In this document: positions 57,481-64,000 of the stretch, one piece after another | How the letters are laid out: each line of letters opens with the position of its first letter | Position numbering within the stretch: the stretch's first letter is position 1 | Source of the DNA: Acanthopleura granulata | Taxonomy: Eukaryota > Mollusca > Polyplacophora > Chitonida > Chitonidae | Length of the DNA stretch: 64,000 bases | Assembly: GCA_016165875.1 (NCBI GenBank) | Contig: JABBOT010000001.1 | Location: 38,802,252 to 38,866,251, forward strand | Reading direction: 5' to 3' | Notes under the pieces: model-generated | What the model saw: only the letters and a program-made list of their open reading frames with translations | Told to the model about the DNA's origin: nothing | Databases searched by the model: none | Position numbers and translations under genes: made by a program

Positions 57481-60099
57481 TTATAGTGTTGAGCATTCAT
57501 TATAACTAATAATGTGGATGAAAAAATGACATTATTGCTACGTCCCAAACCCTGCTGAATGCCATTCATCTTGTGAATTTGCAAGGCGGAATCATTCGGA
57601 CTGTTTCGCCATTCGTGCCTACGAAACTAGAGGCAGTTGTTCTCTCCTGTAGGCAGCGAGTAGCTTGCTCTTTGCTGTTACTTTAGCACGGTGATATCAA
57701 AGACATGCATGGAAGGGGATATTGAGAAGGTTTATAATATAACAGCTGACATCTCATTATACATTTCATCGGTCTTTCCATAGTTTTCTTCCGCAACTTT
57801 GCTAAACATTCCATGGTGAAAATCACGGAGTCGATCCTTCGGAGAATTTCAAAGCATTCACCAGTGTCTGAAATACGGCATCCTACCAAACGTAGAATTA
57901 ACTGCACGTCAATCAAGTCATAGCGTATTGGTACAGTAAAATTGGCCGGAGAGCCTCATTAGAGAACTTGATAATTACAGATATCACTGCTATGTGAGTC
58001 AAATGAAGGCAAAAAGGATAATGTCATTTGCGCGGTCACATGAAATGCCATGATATTCAAGCAAAGTGATGTACCTTGAAGGTGAATGTGAAATCATTAG
58101 ACTTAGATAATGCATCTAGCAAACCAGTTAGGAGATATGATTAAATCAGTTCATGTTTCACTTAAGATCAGGCTCCACAAAATATTGCTAGACTGAGCGG
58201 AAATATTTTTGACGCATATATGGGATAAGACTGTAGTAATTGAGCTTTCCACAGGTAGTTCATGAGCACGTTACCATGGGTGTGTATCACAGGTCACAAC
58301 GACAAAATGTGGAGAGACCAATCAGCTTGGAATCTGACGGGCGACCATATCAGATCGCCGTCATATCAATGTGATAAGAACACACAGAGCCTGGAAACGA
58401 TGACGTCATGAAATTCTGATCCGCTTATTAGCTTTCTCGAGAGATTATGTAGCAGAGCAACCATAACACCAAATTAGAATTCACCAAAGCCTTTGCCTAA
58501 AAAGCCTGCAGGGGCATTGTTTGATTTCGAAAGGGACACAGACAATTGCTGATAGGCTGGTTTGAGAAATAGGGAAATCCTGACTTTGCTATTATAAAGC
58601 CTGTGCTGAAGTTTAGGTCTAGTACAGTTATTCAAGAGTTGGTTTTAAATCGGGAAATCCCGTCTTCACTTGCAGCTAACCAGCGTCGACTCTGAATCCC
58701 TTTAACACTTCTTAGAGTACAGCAAACCGTTACATTATCCCCTATGAGATGATCTAAGAGCGTCCAGGCTGAATATCGTGATCAACTCCGAGTCGGGTCG
58801 TGCTGTAAATCTGCAAATTTGTCATTCTTTGATACTTTATCTCTTACCTCTTAAAAATGGAACATCCCGTTACCTCCATAACCTATACTGTAATCATTAT
58901 ATGGTTCATGATGTCTTGCCAAAGCGTTTTAACTGTATCAGTGTCAGAGACGGGCCTACAACTAGGAAAACACTGGAGGTAACGCCGCTGATGCGTCCCA
59001 GAAATGTAAACCGGAACATCCACTTGCCATGCGACGATTTAATCTCTAACGCTGACCCAGCAGAGCGGCAAATATTAGATAGGAGTCGAGAACTAAATTA
59101 CAACTGACCTTATTCCGCTGAACTGACCTAGAGATGAACTGTTGTTGTCGAATATGTGAATATCACAGGATTTCAAGAGGCCCATCCATAGTTTTGAGGA
59201 AATTGTAATTGATCATTTGTAGGTGTAATTATGGCTCATTCCACGGAATATAACCTCATGCCCCTTTTTTCGCCCCAAGTACCTCGTTGGTACATAGAAA
59301 TAATGTACAATTAGGGAAAGGGAAATGAAAGCATCCCGAAAGACCCTTAGGGGAAATATATGCCTTGTATATCTGGGTGTATAAGTATATGTGTTTCTGT
59401 GTATGTCATCAGTGGTAAATCAGTTTTCCTCTTGTGCTGATTTGTTCGTTATTTTCCGATACATCATCTGAAGATGCGGTGATTAAGCAAACAAAGGCTG
59501 ACGTTGTGATGTTAGCATGATCAGAAGGGCTACGGACATGATACTGTAGATACGAAACAATGGCTAATACACCAAACTGCGGTTTAGGTCACCAGAAAGT
59601 GGGTCATGCCACGAAAAGACATAAATATGTATTAATTGCCAATATTTGCATTCCCAAAAATTGACGACAAGGATAAAATGATTGATATCATGTGATTAGA
59701 CTATGGGGTTAAATCTATGGTGCTCACGAGGTATTCTGGCCATCCTAGTAAGTATACTGACAAGGGCAGCTATCTACTTGTATTCACATGCTGACTACAC
59801 CGGTAAATGGAAATTCACTGCGTGTGAAATAGACTTTTTCGATGAACACGTCTAAGAAATATCAATGTTAATTGATGTGTTGCAAATAGGTTTCATTAAC
59901 AAACGGACGCTATAAAAATGTTCACGTCTTTGGAACAGCCATTATCAGATGACCAAGCAACTAGAACATTTTAAATTTGAATTGCCCTCAAACTATATGT
60001 TGGTCAGTCTGAAGCAAAATCACGCTAAATGGACAGGATACTCACTATCCATGACTGGCACTGGTCTACTTCAAAATGGTTCTATGAGATGCCCTAGTT
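57481..60099. other. Non-coding host DNA, nothing recognised
   Basis: The longest frame (58778-59107) starts with GTG and has no motif. One CRE palindrome (TGACGTCA) lies at 58401. Confidence 0.4.
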
Positions 60100-60358
60100 C
60101 CTGTTTATTTATTTATTTAATTTGGTGTTAAATATTCTCATATGAAATATGAGAATATTTCAATTATACGATCGTGCCTGACATTAAAGTGGAAGGAAAC
60201 AGGGAAACCGACGGCCATCCGCGGGTTGCTGCCAGACCATCCAACATACGGCCGAAGAAGAAACCAACATGGCCTGAATAGGGACTCCCTGCTACCGCAT
60301 TCATCACAGGATTCTGGGTCATAATGCTGCGCTGGCACGCTAACCCATCGGCCTACTA
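60100..60358 (-). mobile_element. SINE, reverse orientation
   Basis: TTTATTTATTTAATTTGGTG, GTGGAAGGAAACAGGGAAACC, CATCCGCGGGTTGCTGCCAG, ACATACGGCCGAAGAAG and GGGTCATAATGCTGCGCTGG; all parts are present but diverged. Confidence 0.75.
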
Positions 60359-63189
60359 ATTTCTAAGCACTATGGCTTCTCTAATTTTCCAAAATAAATC
60401 GTGAGGAGGTTTTATCGGTTTAGACGTAAAAGTGCGGCTACCACTTAACTTCCGCTTAACTGAGTCTAATTTGCCCTGAATAAGCCCCAATCAGTAAAAA
60501 TATGTTGATAGTTAAAACGCACTGTACACGTGGGACCGAGTGTGATCACCATAGTTCAGTTCAGTTGGCAATCAGGGAAGAACTCGACGTACAGTACTAC
60601 GCTGTCATGCTGACACATAGCTGATTAATATCCGCCATTATATGAATGTATGTAGCAGGCTCTTTTCAGTACACGTAATAACCGACAGCACTATACGTAT
60701 GGGGTACACTCATGGTCGTCTTGAAGCATTTGTTTCATCCTGTGTAAAATGCGATTATCTGCATTACAAGTTTCTGATTAAAAAATGATTTTTCAAGGAT
60801 ACACTATCGACGGCCTTCACTCTTAAACTCTTACGTTTCTTAAAGTTCTTTGTACTATTGTAAAAGCTGGCAGCCCCTGCTGAATTGTTGCATAGCTGTT
60901 TCTAATTCTGCTTAACCCGGGTTTAGAGGAATGTAAGCCTTTCTAAAAAATTATTAACACTATAACTGACCATATTTGCATTCATCCTAAAAATAATTCA
61001 CTGACTACGACTACCAGAGAAGTTTGAATTGGAAGAGATGCATATAAAAAAATATCGGCTTCACATGTATCAAAGAAAACTGATGACAGCTTCTCTCTTA
61101 GATGTTACAAACTGTACTATTTTTGTATATTTTTCACTGATTCCTTTACTGATATTTTTTCCGATTCTTTTTAGTAATGGGTCACCCATTGAACACTCTT
61201 TCAAGGTAATATCCTAATGTCGAACTGAACGTTTTGATTCACATATTTTCCTGTTCGTCACTTATTTAGTCGTAATAAGTATTTACATAGCTTTTTCTGT
61301 AATATATGTCTATAAAGCATACATTCTGTTGCAACATATTTGAAAAGGGATGACATTGCCTTGAACAATTGTCTAATTTAGTTCTTGTGTCCTTGGCTAT
61401 TGAGGGCACGTCAAGGTAACCCAAGCTCTATGGCATCATAGCCACCTGTGACTCAAGGTTAGTTCCACTTGAGGCACTTTCAACCGAGGTTATATCCCAC
61501 AACATTTATCTCCACTCGCGATGAGCTGGCCTTCTGATATTTTTTAATACATCAGCATTTAGGTTAACGCGTCTTAGCACTCCAGGGTGAGTGGGTTTAA
61601 ACACTTGTCATGTCGGCTGCTGCGTGTTGGGGGCCCTTGCCACGATTGCTCGAGTTCACAGCCACCAGATGGCGCACTCTCCAGATTAGGGTTGAACGGA
61701 GAAAAAATCCTCAAGAGTTTTTTCTTAAGATCGTGATAGCTCAGAAAATGAAACAACGATTACTGTCATCTATTTTGAGAATATCCCCTTGCTAGCACAG
61801 CACCAGAATAAAAGCACCGCTACACGACATACACGGCTTTTCATAAATCGTTAACAATCACTATTTATAACTGTCGCTTGGACAGGAATGTTCTTTATTC
61901 ACTTCGGGTTGTCACTAATCTGCATTCAAGGTCGTATCCTATGTGGAGTTCATATTAGTAACTTCAAGCGCGGTATTATAGGGAAGATTTCTCTGTACAA
62001 CAATCACTCCCAATGGTGCAACTGACGGCGGGGGTTCGTATCCAGTGCGGTGTAGAAGGCAGGGGGATTTCTGGCATTAAGTGGTTTTGTGTGATACACA
62101 CTACCTAGAATGAACAAAGACCTCATCAAAGAATGGTGTGTTTCAGTACTTGTCGAAATGCTATGTTGTTAATATTGAACAGCACAGTATGGAAACCTAA
62201 ATGGAGGGACTTCGCCATGAGATATACCTACATAAGCAACGTTACATGGTTTCAACCTGGCCTCTCACGAAATTGTCCATAAAGTTTTCTGCTCTAGGCG
62301 CCGAATGCTTCGTTCCAGCTTCGAGGTTAATCTGTGCAAATTCCGAGAAAATATATACCCAGACAATTACGGACTTAATGCAAGTTTTCGAAAAGGGAGA
62401 TATTTGACATTATATGTGTCAGTTTCGATGGGATATTTAAACATCGTAAACGTATAGGGCTTTCGAGGAAATGTTGCTCTGCCCAATGGGTGATGTGATC
62501 AGTAATATGACATATGCTTCAAAGCGCTGGTCGATAAATTCTCCCTATTTTACCGTCAAGACTGTCACAGACCTGAACCAATGAGACTACTGAATATAAA
62601 ATACATGAACATCGTGAGAAATCAAAAGCAAGATTGCTTTTCATAGGCGTGCTACAGTCCTACTATAAGTCCACTAACTACGCCGTGCTGAAATCTATCT
62701 CTTGTTTTCTATGTCCAGTACGACTTCGGCGGTTACGGTGTCTTCGATCGGCCGGGCTTGATTGAAGGGAAAGGTTTTGATATTTGCTCGGTTCTAATGA
62801 AATTCCTCGCAAGCTCTCCCGGTGTCCAGTCATTTATTCTCTAGGTACACAAGCCGACAGTCAACTCTGTTATGCCTGCTTTCACTAATTGTCGCAGAAA
62901 TTACTTAGCGGCGAGCCAGCAGCCAGCGTCTGAATGTTTAGTGCCATAGTGCCATGATAAGTCCACAATCAGCGTCTGATTTACACTTTGCCATTTGGGG
63001 TAGAGTGGCACTTAGAAATTAAACTATACACGAAAAATCATCAAATATACACATCATTCATCAGTTTATCGAATGTTACTAAAATTTCTTTAAAATTATG
63101 CATACATAAAAAGAAGCAAAAGGGAAGTAATAGTGCAACAAACAAAAGAAACTAGTTTACTCAAACTTAAAAATTTACGTCACTTTTTG
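60359..63189. other. Non-coding host DNA, nothing recognised
   Basis: GGGGTTCGTATCC at about 62031 resembles a B box, without other tRNA parts. Confidence 0.4.
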
Positions 63190-63247
63190 TTGTATAAGTG
63201 AAATATTCTTGAGAACTGCGTAAAACGCCAATCAAATAAACAAATCC
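63190..63247 (+). mobile_element. SINE tail only
   Basis: TTGTATAAGTGAAATATTCTTGAG...GTAAAACGCCAATCAAATAAAC, without the body. Confidence 0.65.
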
Positions 63248-64000
63248 TGCTTAAACCGGGATTTTTTGGTGGAATAAGCATCTCTGGCACAGAATTTTGA
63301 GTAATTCTAGACAGACCAGTGACGTCTAGTATATTGTATTTAACACCACTGCAAGTCTTTAATTTAATTCCGCTTAAGCCATAGTGATAGGGGGTGTAGG
63401 TTGTTACTTTTCATACACTTACCCGAACAGTTTCAGTTAAATCCTAACTGAGGCAAACTGAGATGAATCTGGATTTCATCTGACCACTTTGCATGTGACC
63501 ATTTACTAACTATCACACTGTCGTCACAGCTCTGCTTTTAATCCCGATTCGGTCGTCTTTTAAGTCTTTCAAAAGTAAAGCAATCTCTGTGTATCGTAAC
63601 ATACATAATATAAACATTAGCCAAATCTCACTTGTTAATACACACACGCAGATATTACATTACAAAGCTTCTCTGGAGGTGGTAGAAAGACTCCTTACAC
63701 TAAGGTATGTGGTTTCATCAAAGAAAGGCGTGTGTGCATAGGCCCATTGGCTATCTAACAGTAACATTATCCGCTTTGACTCTTTCCAAACGAGACGTCG
63801 GAAACAAGTCATTAATATTTCTGCCTGTTTATTACTCTTCCATCGTCACCGCATTTCTCTCCATACCGTTGCCTGCCAATCCTAGATGGTGTAAACAATG
63901 GGGTTTTAGCTTACGGACATTTAACCTTTGGTTATCAACGCAGAGCGTGACACCAGGTTAGAGTCAGGTTTTATTTTGATGCTCGTCAACACAAGCCGTG
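63248..64000. other. Non-coding host DNA, nothing recognised
   Basis: No gene or repeat that I can support. Confidence 0.4.

Noticed and set aside
58778..59107. 109-codon frame
   Set aside because: Starts with GTG; no recognisable domain.
1..64000. CRISPR array or prokaryotic operon
   Set aside because: No regular spacer-repeat array; introns, SINEs and polyadenylation signals show a eukaryotic genome.

Overview
The window looks like a piece of an invertebrate nuclear genome, most likely lophotrochozoan and probably mollusc. The reason is a set of tRNA-derived SINEs (whole, partial or tail-only) whose tail reads roughly GTATAAGTGAAATATTCTTGAG...CCAATCAAATAAATAAA, together with LINE remnants, MITEs and many microsatellites. 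The species cannot be named from the sequence alone.

Positions 1 to about 12.5 kb hold part of an integrated Polinton/Maverick-like (adintovirus-like) DNA virus element; its left part lies outside the window. On the + strand are, in order, a capsid-region protein of unknown fold (51-899), a Gly-rich and basic pX/core-like protein (982-1470), a major-capsid-type protein (1490-2824) and an adenain-like cysteine protease with its catalytic residues in place (2902-3408). Convergent on the - strand is a protein-primed-type family B DNA polymerase (8101-3747). It keeps its exonuclease and polymerase motifs and is split by a 242-nt, AT-rich, phase-0 GT-AG intron. It also seems to carry an OTU-like module, a zinc knuckle and a Vsr-like nuclease core. 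No integrase or packaging ATPase is seen; both may lie to the left of base 1.

From 8.2 to 11.0 kb lie three small + strand genes: a protamine-like basic protein and two charged helical proteins. Each is followed by a stem-loop and, 12-13 nt later, a CGAAAG element. The third matches the 3' processing signal of replication-dependent histone mRNAs, and the second is a complementary variant of it. The two helical-protein genes have CCAAT/TATA promoters, and an upstream promoter module exists in two to three diverged copies. A - strand gene with two C2H2 fingers (12084-11878) has a CRE plus TATA promoter and a strong splice donor. Two of the capsid-gene spacers contain compact antisense A-box/B-box/T-run units that resemble minimal tRNA-like Pol III units.

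From 12.6 to 20.7 kb is host DNA without a recognisable gene: two LINE 3' fragments, one SINE, a GC-rich hairpin patch and half of a foldback element. From about 20.7 to 48 kb the sequence is a diverged tandem triplication with a unit of about 8-10 kb (copies near 20.7-30.1, 30.2-37.8 and 37.8-48 kb), carrying SINEs, a 418-bp MITE with perfect 16-bp inverted ends and a foldback element. A second, smaller tandem duplication of about 1.3 kb spans 49.7-52.5 kb. The rest, to 64 kb, is SINE-bearing non-coding DNA with no gene I can support.
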